Source: Clostridium sp. (GTDB taxonomy: Bacteria; Bacillota; Clostridia; Lachnospirales; Lachnospiraceae). From it: a DNA stretch of 64,000 nt. The notes under the pieces are model-generated. The model saw nothing but the letters and a program-made list of their open reading frames with translations, had not been told where the DNA came from and did no database searches. The DNA lies in contig JAMPFU010000006.1 of NCBI GenBank assembly GCA_023664385.1, positions 45,555-109,554 on the forward strand, read 5' to 3'. Made by a program: the position numbers and the translations under genes. Numbering within the stretch: position 1 is the first letter of the stretch; every line of letters starts with the position of its first letter. Below, piece after piece: positions 42,520 to 50,789 of the stretch.

Positions 42520-43349
42520 ACGGACGATACAGTATCATCTCTCTGGAGAATAAAACTGACAATGAATATATATATATGGCTTTGGATGCCACAGAAAACA
42601 AATATGTGCACATTAATGAATATTTCCCATATTCAATTTCAATGAGAAATATGTCAGATACCAATATCTTCACATTCGATATATGCTCACAGGATTTTGA
42701 AGATGAACTGAAACGCTTTAAAAAATATTCACAACTACTGTATAGCCTAAATACATCCCCTAACATATTATCTGCTTCCGATTACTTTGAGGAAAACAAT
42801 ACTGTATATCGGGTTTCTAATTACATAAATTTATACAGCCTGACTGACTATGTTAATTATTATAATACCTTAGACGTTTCAACTATTTTAAACATCTGTT
42901 TTTCATTACTGGATGCTTTGTGGGTAATCCATTGCAGAAATCTTACATATGGAAATGTATGCCCGGCAACAATATATATATGTGACAATAATTGCATCAA
43001 ACTATATTTGGATGAAACCATACCTACACAAATAATATCTGCAAAATTCCTGCACCTGACTTCGGGATTTGCATCGCCTGAATTATGTAAAAATCATGAA
43101 AGCTTTATACTTAAACCACAGATGGACATATATTCCTTTGGCGCATTAATGTATTACATAACCACAGGTACTGTTCCTGCTCCTGCCACCTCAAAAGGCT
43201 CAAACGGAACCGTTATAGATACAGGCAGACTTAATCCTAATATTCCGCCTGCCATAAATACGGTAATTGAAAAGGCAATGCAGCTTAATATTAAGAAAAG
43301 ATACAATTCGGTTAATGAAATAAAACAGTTTTTGCTTTCCTCCCTGTAA
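42480..43349 (+). CDS. Second pseudokinase (kinase fold without catalytic residues)
   Basis: A 289-aa protein aligned with the island's kinases and with the pseudokinase at 27570: shared VLLNGRYSI start, NEYFPYS, FEENNTVYRV, LLDALWVIH, CPATIY and IYSFGALMYYITTG. The ATP-binding Lys is lost (VHINEY for VAIKEY), HRD is replaced by LTYGNVCP, and the DFG segment by LYLDETI. It lacks the kinase N-terminal zinc ribbon. The frame is intact. It is encoded opposite to the rest of the island, together with a two-TM protein. A signalling scaffold or allosteric partner of the active kinases is inferred. Confidence 0.8.
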   Translation: MGISAPLETGVLLNGRYSIISLENKTDNEYIYMALDATENKYVHINEYFPYSISMRNMSDTNIFTFDICSQDFEDELKRFKKYSQLLYSLNTSPNILSASDYFEENNTVYRVSNYINLYSLTDYVNYYNTLDVSTILNICFSLLDALWVIHCRNLTYGNVCPATIYICDNNCIKLYLDETIPTQIISAKFLHLTSGFASPELCKNHESFILKPQMDIYSFGALMYYITTGTVPAPATSKGSNGTVIDTGRLNPNIPPAINTVIEKAMQLNIKKRYNSVNEIKQFLLSSL

Positions 43350-43374
43350 TTACACCCGCCATAATATGCGGCAT

Positions 43375-44082
43375 CTATTTTCCCCAAAACTCCCTGTATC
43401 TTTGCCTGACTGTTTTTTCATATGTCCTTCCAAGAGGTATATGGGCATTATTCGACATGCACACAACATTATCACGCAAATATACAATTTCGGCTAAGTT
43501 TGCAATATATCCGCCATGCACCCTTACCATGTAGTCGCCCAAATTTTCTATGAGCTTAATAAGGGAAAGATAACATGAATATTTTTTATTTTTCGTAACA
43601 ATATTTACCTTTCTGTTTTCTCTCTCAATATACAATATTTTTCTCTTGTCAATAAATACGGCAACCCCGTTGCAGGTAACCTTAAGCACATCACTATGTA
43701 CATTATCCTGAATTTTTATAATCGCCTTGTCTATTGCCAGCGGCAGCATCTTATCCAATTCCGACTTTAATATGTAATAGCAATGCTTTGTTTCATATAC
43801 ACGAAGCGCATATTCAATATAATTTGAGAAATAAATCACTTCACATAACGGAAAGAATTGATTTACCTTATCTACCAAATCAATCCCATTAAATTTGCCA
43901 TTTTCAAAACAGACACCTATTACCAAAACCTCACAGTCAAATAATCCTTCTTCTATGTCAACAAGCAGCTCCTCTGGTTTATATTCCTTAAAAACAAATA
44001 ATCCGCTGCAAATTTTAGTCTCGATTACTCTTTCAACCTTTTCAATATCTATTTTGTTATCATCACATATTCCCAGGCGCAT
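43375..44082 (-). CDS. LytTR regulator with a receiver lacking the phospho-acceptor Asp
   Basis: About 235 aa. The receiver-like domain is at residues ~1-120 with the acidic pair CDDN, but the strand that should read LLLLD reads VLVIGV, so the phosphorylated Asp is replaced by Gly. The LytTR DNA-binding domain is at ~135-235 (RKILYIERENRKVNI, MVRVHGGYIANL). A pseudo-receiver regulator is probably controlled by protein contacts or level rather than phosphotransfer. The ATG at 44082 fits the conserved MRLGICDD start. Its own promoter carries the 21-bp-phased repeats (44151-44175), suggesting autoregulation. It ends 26 nt from the convergent pseudokinase gene. Confidence 0.85.
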   Translation of the reverse strand: MRLGICDDNKIDIEKVERVIETKICSGLFVFKEYKPEELLVDIEEGLFDCEVLVIGVCFENGKFNGIDLVDKVNQFFPLCEVIYFSNYIEYALRVYETKHCYYILKSELDKMLPLAIDKAIIKIQDNVHSDVLKVTCNGVAVFIDKRKILYIERENRKVNIVTKNKKYSCYLSLIKLIENLGDYMVRVHGGYIANLAEIVYLRDNVVCMSNNAHIPLGRTYEKTVRQRYREFWGK

Positions 44083-44117
44083 CTTACATACTCTCTTTAG
44101 TATATTATTTTTTGATG

Positions 44118-44178
44118 CTATCACAAACACACCCTCTTTTGAGTCAATATTGCATTTATTACATCTAATCTTGCAAAA
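44118..44178 (-). promoter_or_regulatory. Promoter with 21-bp-phased repeats upstream of the pseudo-receiver LytTR gene
   Basis: On the coding strand TTGCAAG and ATGCAAT lie 21 bp apart (TGCA at 44172-44175 and 44151-44154). They are followed by TTGACT (44142-44147) and a -10-like TGATAG (44118-44123). The block is nearly identical to those at 40936 and 41976. Confidence 0.62.
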
Positions 44179-44283
44179 TCAGCATTAGCAAAAACGACAT
44201 TTTTTTTATTAAATTGAATTCTATCTTGTTTTTTGGGTAATATGCTTTATATGTAAAAATTGACGCTTTAATTGTTATTTTTA

Positions 44284-44349
44284 GAAGATATAGGATATTA
44301 GGACATAAACGCAGATGGATTGAAAGAATTAATTGTTGGAGAAATTGAA
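44284..44349 (+). pseudogene. Decayed fragment of a DxDxDG membrane-protein gene
   Basis: The plus-strand reading GY-stop-DINADGLKELIVGE matches VGYTFYDINLDGIEELIVGDE of the protein at 40981-41820, with a stop codon inside and a short deletion. The frame continues directly into the small toxin-like peptide, so a deletion or insertion joined the two. Only about 20 codons remain. Confidence 0.6.
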
Positions 44350-44361
44350 GGATTGATTTCA

Positions 44362-44481
44362 GTGCTTGGCTTATGCATGACCTGTTTCGGTCTCGGATAT
44401 GCCATCGGCAGCAAAGATAATAATAAGACACAAAAAATAGCCGCCCTCCCGACCAAAGGATGCGGCTATAGCTGTAACTGA
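44362..44481 (+). CDS. Small hydrophobic peptide, putative type I toxin
   Basis: A 39-aa reading frame from GTG 44362 (AAGGA at 9 nt; alternatives TTG 44353 or ATG 44377). It has a hydrophobic, probably membrane-inserted part (LGLCMTCFGLGYAIG), a polar break (SKDNNKTQK) and a small tail (IAALPTKGCGYSCN). The pattern matches holin-like type I toxins common in Firmicutes. Its 3' end is covered by an antisense RNA unit (44432-44546). The toxin role is inferred from size, composition and antisense arrangement. Confidence 0.5.
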   Translation: MLGLCMTCFGLGYAIGSKDNNKTQKIAALPTKGCGYSCN

Positions 44482-44546
44482 CTAATTGGGCTAACCGTCT
44501 ATCGGTAGCTCCTGTTGGGCATCTGTTAGCGCAGATGTCCTTCTTT
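44432..44546 (-). ncRNA. Antisense RNA, putative type I antitoxin
   Basis: On the minus strand a promoter TTGTGG (44576-44581), 17-bp spacer, TATATT (44553-44558) is followed by about 115 nt. That stretch contains a CATCTG/CAGATG hairpin and ends in a perfect 8-bp hairpin, ATAGCCGC/GCGGCTAT (44437-44469), with a six-U run (44432-44437). The RNA overlaps the 3' third of the toxin-like frame, so pairing with its mRNA would block translation or trigger decay. Promoter, structure and terminator are all visible; the function is inferred. Confidence 0.6.
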
Positions 44547-44617
44547 ATGTTTAATATATCACAGTGTCTGGAGTACCACAAGCATTTTTAAAAATTTTGT
44601 AAAATTTCAACATTTCC

Positions 44618-44646
44618 TTGACACACGCATTTATCTATGGTAATAT
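44618..44646 (+). promoter_or_regulatory. Near-consensus promoter reading toward the Rpn pseudogene
   Basis: TTGACA (44618-44623), 17-bp spacer, TAATAT (44641-44646). Confidence 0.7.
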
Positions 44647-44875
44647 CCCATTAAAGCATATATCTGATTATTTCTTTTATGAATTATATTTCATTCAATT
44701 TATCAGCAGGTTTCGGGGACTTCGATGCTTTAGGTTCAGTAGTTTTAATTATGCAAAGAGGTTGTTCGGCTGCTGGTTATGAGGATGGCTGTTAAACCTC
44801 CTGCGGCATATGTCAGCCTGTTTTCCAAAGGCAAATTGGGAATAGGCTTATGTTTAAGATAAAGGAGGAAAGCGA
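44647..44875 (+). other. Leader region of the Rpn pseudogene
   Basis: About 220 nt lie between the promoter and the ribosome binding site of the pseudogene. A 38-codon frame (44679-44795) is open but has no ribosome binding site. I see no riboswitch that I can name. Confidence 0.3.
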
Positions 44876-45404
44876 TTGGGAAGAAAGGATATACATACTA
44901 ACAATTATTTTGATGACAACATAAGATTTGCAGACCTTATAAACGGCACACTGCATAAAGGCATATATAAATAATTATAAAATTAATCTATTTGATTATC
45001 ACAACTATGACAGCTTTGAGCAGTTTAACACAGAAGTTAAATCAGTATTTGAGTGTTTACGGTACTCAAACGAGGCTGACAAATTCAAAAGGCTTCTGAA
45101 AGAAAATGAAGAACGGTACCGTCATTTAGATATGGAAACAGGGTCACTGATACAGGTACTTACAAAAAACAAAGGACTGTACAAATATCAGGTAGAACCA
45201 GAAGGAGGAGAGATTGATATGTGTAAAGCATTTGAGGATTACAGACTGGAAGGCAAACTAGAGGGACGACAAGAAGGACGACGTGAAGGTAAACTGGAAG
45301 CGTTGAGAACTTTAATGGAAACATTACATTTATCACTGGAGCAGGCAATGGAAGCATTAAAAATTCCTGAACAGGAACAGGATATATACAGAAAGGCAAT
45401 ATGA
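44876..45404 (+). pseudogene. Rpn-family nuclease/transposase with internal deletion
   Basis: The start (TTG 44876, AAGGAGG at 7 nt) reads GRKDIHTNNYFDDNIRFADLINGTL, the conserved N terminus of Rpn proteins, then stops after about 30 codons. From about 44980 the C-terminal part resumes in another frame (FDYHNYDSFEQF..., DMCKAFEDYR, GKLEGRQEGRREGK, LSLEQAMEALKIPEQEQD). The nuclease core between them is missing. The promoter and ribosome binding site are still good, so the loss may be recent. It is a different subfamily from the intact gene at 15412. Confidence 0.8.
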
Positions 45405-45465
45405 TATATTGAGCATTACAAGGTTTTATATCTATATGACAAACCAAATTATAAAGCAATACCAC

Positions 45466-45521
45466 GGGGCTGTCACACTAAGAGTATTATAGATATAAAT
45501 TCTCTTACTGCGACAGCTCCG
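45466..45521. terminator. Bidirectional hairpin between the Rpn pseudogene and copA
   Basis: GGGGCTGTCACACTAAGAG pairs imperfectly with CTCTTACTGCGACAGCTCC. It serves the converging Rpn pseudogene and Cu+-ATPase gene. Confidence 0.7.
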
Positions 45522-45535
45522 TTTACTCAAGATAA

Positions 45536-45745
45536 CTACTCTATTCCCTTAACAGTATAATCCTTATCCTCAACTGCCTTTTTCAGCACATCATCAGAAA
45601 CCTCACTAGAAAGTGTAACCACAGCAGTTCCTTTCTCATGGCTTACCACAGCCTCCGCAACTCCGTCAAGCTCCTCCAATGCCTTCTTAACGGACGCCTC
45701 ACAGTGTCCACACATCATTCCCTCAATGTTAATTGTTTTTGTCAT
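45536..45745 (-). CDS. Possible internally initiated CopZ-like copper chaperone
   Basis: Inside copA an ATG at 45745 is preceded by AAGGAGG at 8 nt (45754-45760). It would give a 69-aa protein, the usual CopZ length, starting [15 protein letters not shown] with the CxxC copper site. This looks like a former copA-copZ gene pair whose stop codon was lost while the copZ ribosome binding site survived. Whether the free chaperone is made is not known from sequence alone. Confidence 0.5.
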   Translation of the reverse strand: MTKTINIEGMMCGHCEASVKKALEELDGVAEAVVSHEKGTAVVTLSSEVSDDVLKKAVEDKDYTVKGIE

Positions 45746-48214
45746 GTTATTTTCCTCCTTTTTTTCAACATGATTCATTTCATTGTCTGCTTGTGCAACC
45801 AAATAATCGGCTGCTTTATTTTCAATACCATATTTGCTCGGCTTAAATAAATTAAGCCGAAGTGCATTTGTCACAACACAGAAGCTTGACAGGCTCATTG
45901 CCGCAGCACCAAACATAGGATTAAGCTTCCAGCCAAACAATGGATACCATACTCCTGCTGCAAGTGGAATGCCGATAACATTATAGAAGAAAGCCCAAAA
46001 TAAATTTTCATGGATATTTTTAAGGGTTTTTCGGCTTAGCTCTATTGCCGTCACAACATCTGTCAGACTGCTTTTCATAAGAACAATATCCGCCGCATCA
46101 ATTGCCACGTCTGTTCCCGCACCTATGGCAATGCCTACATCAGCCCTTGTCAATGCAGGTGCGTCATTGATTCCGTCACCTACCATTGCAACATAGGTTT
46201 TATCATTCACCTTTAAATCCCTGATTACCTGTTCCTTGCCATCAGGAAGAACGCCTGCAATTACCTTGTCAACCCCTGCCTGTCTTCCGATTGCAGCGGC
46301 AGTTTTTTCATTGTCGCCTGTAAGCATAACAACCTGAAGCCCCATATGCTTTAATTTCCTTATGGCGTCTGCACTATCCTCCTTAAGCTCATCTGCTACC
46401 GCAATAATTCCAAGCAGTCTGTCCGCCGCAAAAATAAGGGGCGTCTTTCCATTTTCTGCAAGTGCTTCTATATCATTTTTTGTCTTTGCATCTATTTTAC
46501 AGTGCTGTTCAATAAATTTTACATTACCACCATAAATGTATTTGCCGTCAATTTTAGCTTCAAGTCCATTCCCGGGATGGATTTTAAACTCCTCAACCTG
46601 AAACCCGGCATCCCTGCTGTTCAAATCAGATGCAGGAACAGCTCCTCCATCCTCCTGCTTCTGTACAAGCTCCACCACAGCCCTTGCAAGCGGATGTTCA
46701 CTCCTACCCTCCAAAGCCACGGCATAATCAATCAGTACATCCTTTTCTATTCCATCAGCGGGAATAATATCCGTTACCACAGGCTTTCCCTTTGTAATGG
46801 TTCCTGTTTTGTCAAGCGCAATAACATTTGTCCGACCTGCCATCTCAAGCGAAACTGCATTTTTAAAAAGAATACCCTGCTTCGCACCAACGCCGTTTCC
46901 AACCATAATCGCCACAGGCGTTGCAAGTCCAAGGGCACAGGGACAGCTTATAACAAGCACTGATATGCCTCTTGCAAGTGCAAAGCCTACCGTCTCTCCC
47001 GCAAGCAGCCACGCTGCAATCGTCAAAATTGCAATTGCCATAACTGACGGCACAAACACCCCTGACACCTTATCGGCTATCTTCGCAATAGGCGCCTTCG
47101 TTGCTGCCGCATCACTCACCATTTTGATTATTTGTGACAATGTTGTATTTGCGCCCACACGGGTCGCCTCGCATTTTATAAAGCCCGACTGATTGATTGT
47201 CGCCGCTGAAACCGTATCACCAACAGCCTTATCCACTGGTATACTCTCTCCGGTAAGTGCCGATTCATCTATTGCGCTGTCTCCCTCTATGACAATTCCG
47301 TCCACAGGTATGCTTTCCCCTGGCTTTACAACAAATATATCTCCTACCAAAAGTGCATCAACACTTATGGAAACCTCCTCGCCATTTCTTAAAACCGTCG
47401 CCTGCTTCGGTGCAAGAGAAATAAGACTTTTTAGTGCGTCCGTTGTTCTGCCCTTAGAATGGGCCTCCAGCATTTTTCCAAGCGTTATGAGCGTTAATAT
47501 CGTTGCCGCAGATTCAAAATAAAATTCATGCATATACCGCATGACATCATCATTTGTTCCATGTATAACAGCATCTGTCATTGCAAAAAGAGCATACACA
47601 CTGTACATAAATGATGCGCCTGCGCCAAGGGCGACAAGTGTGTCCATATTTGGAGCACCGTGAACCGCACTTGTAAATCCACTGACAAAAAATTTCTGAT
47701 TGATAATCATGATAATGGCTGTAAAAATGAGCTGTATCAGCCCCATTGCCACATGATTATCATGCAGTATATGGGGAACGGGCCAATTCCACATCATATG
47801 CCCCATTGAAATATACATAAGTGGAAGCAAAAAAATAAGCGATATGATAAAACGTTTTCTTATTTTGGGAGTTTCCTTATCCTTTAACGCCTCCCCAAGA
47901 CTGCCTGCCATGCCGTTACCTGCTGATGAACCGACATTTTGGCCTCCGTTTGTCAGGCTGTTTGCAGAAGTGCCATCTGCCTGTGCATTCCCTGTTCCAC
48001 TTCCTCTTACGGCAGCGCCGTACCCTGCCTTTTCAACAGCCTCAATTATCTTATCTGTCGGTGCAGCTCCCTCAACAGTCATTGAATTTGTAAGCAGGCT
48101 TACCGTAACATTACTTACGCCCTCCACCTTTCTCACTGCCTTTTCAACGTGAGCTGAGCAGGCTGAACAGGTCATTCCGGTCACCGAAAATGAAGTGCTT
48201 TCGTCAGCTTGCAA
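45536..48214 (-). CDS. copA: Cu+-exporting P-type ATPase with fused C-terminal CopZ-like domain
   Basis: About 892 aa. It has an N-terminal heavy-metal domain ([12 protein letters not shown], residues ~10-70), then a P1B ATPase with LTGES, CPC in [22 protein letters not shown] and [10 protein letters not shown], and about eight membrane segments. It pumps Cu+ out of the cell. Unusually a second metal domain ([18 protein letters not shown]) is fused at the C terminus through a short linker, EKKEENN, whose DNA is a perfect ribosome binding site. The start is uncertain: TTG 48214 (GGGGG at 7 nt) is preferred, ATG 48232 and 48235 are alternatives. Confidence 0.9.
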   Translation of the reverse strand: MQADESTSFSVTGMTCSACSAHVEKAVRKVEGVSNVTVSLLTNSMTVEGAAPTDKIIEAVEKAGYGAAVRGSGTGNAQADGTSANSLTNGGQNVGSSAGNGMAGSLGEALKDKETPKIRKRFIISLIFLLPLMYISMGHMMWNWPVPHILHDNHVAMGLIQLIFTAIIMIINQKFFVSGFTSAVHGAPNMDTLVALGAGASFMYSVYALFAMTDAVIHGTNDDVMRYMHEFYFESAATILTLITLGKMLEAHSKGRTTDALKSLISLAPKQATVLRNGEEVSISVDALLVGDIFVVKPGESIPVDGIVIEGDSAIDESALTGESIPVDKAVGDTVSAATINQSGFIKCEATRVGANTTLSQIIKMVSDAAATKAPIAKIADKVSGVFVPSVMAIAILTIAAWLLAGETVGFALARGISVLVISCPCALGLATPVAIMVGNGVGAKQGILFKNAVSLEMAGRTNVIALDKTGTITKGKPVVTDIIPADGIEKDVLIDYAVALEGRSEHPLARAVVELVQKQEDGGAVPASDLNSRDAGFQVEEFKIHPGNGLEAKIDGKYIYGGNVKFIEQHCKIDAKTKNDIEALAENGKTPLIFAADRLLGIIAVADELKEDSADAIRKLKHMGLQVVMLTGDNEKTAAAIGRQAGVDKVIAGVLPDGKEQVIRDLKVNDKTYVAMVGDGINDAPALTRADVGIAIGAGTDVAIDAADIVLMKSSLTDVVTAIELSRKTLKNIHENLFWAFFYNVIGIPLAAGVWYPLFGWKLNPMFGAAAMSLSSFCVVTNALRLNLFKPSKYGIENKAADYLVAQADNEMNHVEKKEENNMTKTINIEGMMCGHCEASVKKALEELDGVAEAVVSHEKGTAVVTLSSEVSDDVLKKAVEDKDYTVKGIE

Positions 48215-48339
48215 AAAATCACCCCCTTGCATCACCCTTTATTATTCCTAATATCCCGAGATGCTAAACCTCATTAAATATTAGTCTATCACTTATTATT
48301 TGTGCGGGCAACAGGTCTTTCCGTAATGATAAATTTTAT

Positions 48340-48452
48340 CAATATAACGATACCGAAGGTTCAAAGGATTTTACCCAGCCCATGTATGAAGCCTTTGAAA
48401 TGTGTCTATACTCCATCTGTAACATAAAAAACAGATATTACGAAAGGACGTA
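48340..48452 (+). other. Short open stretch, possible gene remnant before the coat-protein gene
   Basis: A frame ending at 48452 reads FYQYNDTEGSKDFTQPMYEAFEMCLYS... without a start codon or ribosome binding site of its own. It may be the end of a lost gene; it resembles nothing that I can name. The rest of 48215-48340 holds the copA promoter region. Confidence 0.25.
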
Positions 48453-48455
48453 ACT

Positions 48456-48917
48456 ATGATGATTCTGAAAGAAAAGGAAAAAGCTGCAATCACAGACCTT
48501 CAAACCCAGGAGGAAACCTGTATTGAAAAATACGGAAAATATGCACAACAGGCAAAAGACCCTGTATTAAAGAAATTATTTCAAAAGCTGCAGCAGGAGG
48601 AGCGAAAGCACTATGATTCACTCGGTCAGGTTTTAAACGGTACCGTGCCTGACAGCAATTGTAACGATTCCGACGGCGCAAATTACAACCCGAAGGCTAC
48701 CTATGATGCAATGACAAATTCAGAGGATAAGCAGGCAGATTGTTTTCTTGCAACAGATTGTATCGGAACCGAAAAGCTTGTATCATCAGAATACAACACA
48801 GACGTGTTTGTATTTTCAAATTCCAAGCTCCGCAAGCTTTTAGCAGACATTCAGATTGAGGAGCAGAACCACGCAGACATGCTGTGGAAATACAAAACTG
48901 TAAACGGAATGGCTTAA
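48456..48917 (+). CDS. CotF-like spore coat / ferritin-like helical protein
   Basis: A 153-aa protein predicted to form a helical bundle. It has two similar helical stretches with EExxH-type ends: LQQEERKHYDSLGQVL in the first half and DIQIEEQNHADMLWKY at the end. This pattern is shared by the spore coat CotF family and rubrerythrin-like ferritins of Clostridia. The opening (EKAAITDLQTQEETCIEKYGKYAQQAKDPVLKKLF) is typical of proteins annotated as spore coat. The ATG at 48456 (or 48459) has AAAGGA at 7-9 nt. Confidence 0.75.
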   Translation: MMILKEKEKAAITDLQTQEETCIEKYGKYAQQAKDPVLKKLFQKLQQEERKHYDSLGQVLNGTVPDSNCNDSDGANYNPKATYDAMTNSEDKQADCFLATDCIGTEKLVSSEYNTDVFVFSNSKLRKLLADIQIEEQNHADMLWKYKTVNGMA

Positions 48918-48925
48918 AAGCAATC

Positions 48926-48963
48926 AGGGGCAGCCACAAAAAATATTTAAAGTGGCAGCCCCT
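48926..48963. terminator. Bidirectional terminator between the coat-protein gene and dnaB
   Basis: AGGGGCAGCCAC pairs with GTGGCAGCCCCT (one mismatch) around an A/T-rich loop. It touches the dnaB stop codon. Confidence 0.8.
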
Positions 48964-50318
48964 TATTGCGATTGTTCCCTATAATGCTTCTCCGGATCTG
49001 CAAATTTTGTATATTTGCCAATCCACCGAAGATCTATGCTTCCCGTCTCCCCATTACGTTGCTTTGCAATAATGATTTCTGCTGTCTGTGGCTTTGTGGT
49101 TGTTTCAGGATTGTAATATTCATCCCTGTATATGAACATGACAACGTCTGCATCCTGCTCTATGGCGCCTGATTCACGAAGGTCAGACAAAACAGGCTTG
49201 TGGTCGGTTCTTCCGTCAACTGCACGGCTTAGCTGTGAAAGCGCAATAACGGGAACATTTAATTCCCTTGCTATGTTTTTAAGCGCCCTCGATACATCGG
49301 ATATAAACTGCTGCCTGGACTCAACAGGTCTGTTTGAGCTCATGAGCTGCAAATAATCTATGATAATAAGCTCAATATTCTGCGTCTGTTTCAGCTTTCT
49401 ACACTTTGAGCGAAGCTCCGAAACCGTTATCGCCGAATTATCATCAATAAAAAGCGGCGCTCTTGCTATATCGTCCACGCTTTCAATTACCTTATCCCAA
49501 TCCTCATCGGGCATATTTCCAAGCTTCATACTTTTGGAATCTACCATGGCATCAATTGCAATCATACGGGATATAAGCTGTTCCTTACTCATCTCAAGTG
49601 AAAATATGGCACACGGCTTTTTATGCACCACTGCAAGGTCATGTGCGATGTTAAGTACAAATGCGGTTTTTCCCATTGCAGGTCTTGCCGCCACAAGCAA
49701 AAGCTCTCCTCCGTGAAGTCCTGTAAGCATATTGTCCAAATCGGTAAAGCCTGTGGAAAGCCCTGTTACCTTACCCTTATTTCTTGCCGCCTCCTCTATC
49801 TCGCCGATTACATTCACAACGATTTGGGACACAGGCGTAAAATCAGACAATCCGTTTCTGTTTTGCACAAGCCGAAATATTTTTCCCTCTGCATCCTCAA
49901 GAATATTCTCCACCTTGTCGCTGTCGCTGAAGCAGTCGTTTGTAATGCCCTCACTCAAGGTTATCAGCCGCCTTAAAACGGCTTTATCCTGAACAATCTG
50001 TGCATGGTTTTTCGCGTTGGCGGACGTTACGACCTCCGACATAATTTCTCCGATAAAGGAAGGACTGCATATATCCTCAGGAACATCCTTCATTTTCAGC
50101 CTGTCAGATAAGGTTACCAAATCTACAGGCCGTCCTTCATTGTAAAGCTCCACCATGTTTTCAAACAGTATTCCGTATTGTTTATTATAAAAGTCTTCCC
50201 CTGACAATAAATCTGCTACATCTGAAATAACATCCCTGTCCATAAGCATAGCGCCTATCACAGATTTTTCTGCATCATTATTATGCGGTTGTACTCGCCT
50301 TATGACGTTCTCATCCAT
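48963..50318 (-). CDS. dnaB: Replicative DNA helicase DnaB
   Basis: About 451 aa, the usual length. The N-terminal domain begins RVQPHNNDAEKSVIGAML. The RecA-like domain has Walker A ARPAMGKTAF, IFSLEMSKEQL, Walker B IIIDYLQLM and SRALKNIARELNVPVIALSQLSR. It unwinds DNA ahead of the replication fork. The ATG at 50318 lies 10 nt after the rplI stop. The longer frame would start inside rplI. The rplI-dnaB pairing is standard in Firmicutes. Confidence 0.95.
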   Translation of the reverse strand: MDENVIRRVQPHNNDAEKSVIGAMLMDRDVISDVADLLSGEDFYNKQYGILFENMVELYNEGRPVDLVTLSDRLKMKDVPEDICSPSFIGEIMSEVVTSANAKNHAQIVQDKAVLRRLITLSEGITNDCFSDSDKVENILEDAEGKIFRLVQNRNGLSDFTPVSQIVVNVIGEIEEAARNKGKVTGLSTGFTDLDNMLTGLHGGELLLVAARPAMGKTAFVLNIAHDLAVVHKKPCAIFSLEMSKEQLISRMIAIDAMVDSKSMKLGNMPDEDWDKVIESVDDIARAPLFIDDNSAITVSELRSKCRKLKQTQNIELIIIDYLQLMSSNRPVESRQQFISDVSRALKNIARELNVPVIALSQLSRAVDGRTDHKPVLSDLRESGAIEQDADVVMFIYRDEYYNPETTTKPQTAEIIIAKQRNGETGSIDLRWIGKYTKFADPEKHYREQSQ

Positions 50319-50328
50319 AAAATTTACT

Positions 50329-50778
50329 CTACTTTCCTTCAACAACCTTAACGCTCATTTTGGCTGTTACCTTTGTATGCAGCTTAATATCGACAATATG
50401 TGTTCCAAGGCTTTTTATCGGCTCCTTTAACACTATTTTTTTCTTCTCAATATTATGTCCAAGCTGCGATTTCATAGCCTCCGCAATTTCCTTTGAGGAC
50501 ACGGAACCAAATGTCTTACCACCCTCGCCCACCTTAATGGAAAGGGTAATGCTCTCGTCCTTCATCTTATCGGCAAGCGCCTCTGCCTGTGCCAAAATCT
50601 CTGCTGCAACCTTGTCCTCATGTGCCTTTTTCAGCTTCAGGTCATTTAGGTTTTTAGAAGTAGCCTCCACGCCAAGCTTCTTCGGGAGCACGTAATTTCT
50701 TGCATATCCGTCGGAAACGTCAACGATTTCATCCTTTTTACCAAGACTTTTTACATCCTCAAGCAATATAATCTTCAT
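50329..50778 (-). CDS. rplI: Ribosomal protein bL9
   Basis: A 149-aa protein with the L9 signature [13 protein letters not shown] near residues 24-36 and the C-terminal domain ([16 protein letters not shown]). It binds 23S rRNA at the base of the L1 stalk. The ATG at 50778 has an AGGAGGG box. It lies between gdpP and dnaB as in Bacillus. Confidence 0.97.
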   Translation of the reverse strand: MKIILLEDVKSLGKKDEIVDVSDGYARNYVLPKKLGVEATSKNLNDLKLKKAHEDKVAAEILAQAEALADKMKDESITLSIKVGEGGKTFGSVSSKEIAEAMKSQLGHNIEKKKIVLKEPIKSLGTHIVDIKLHTKVTAKMSVKVVEGK

Positions 50779-50789
50779 ATCTATCCCTC

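Noticed and set aside
16738..44082. The island as a type VI or type VII secretion system cluster
   Set aside because: FHA, kinase and PP2C genes occur in such clusters, but no EssC/FtsK-like ATPase, WXG100, TssB/C or other secretion core gene is present.
44679..44795. 38-codon plus-strand frame in the Rpn leader
   Set aside because: No ribosome binding site and no recognisable pattern, although it follows a good promoter.
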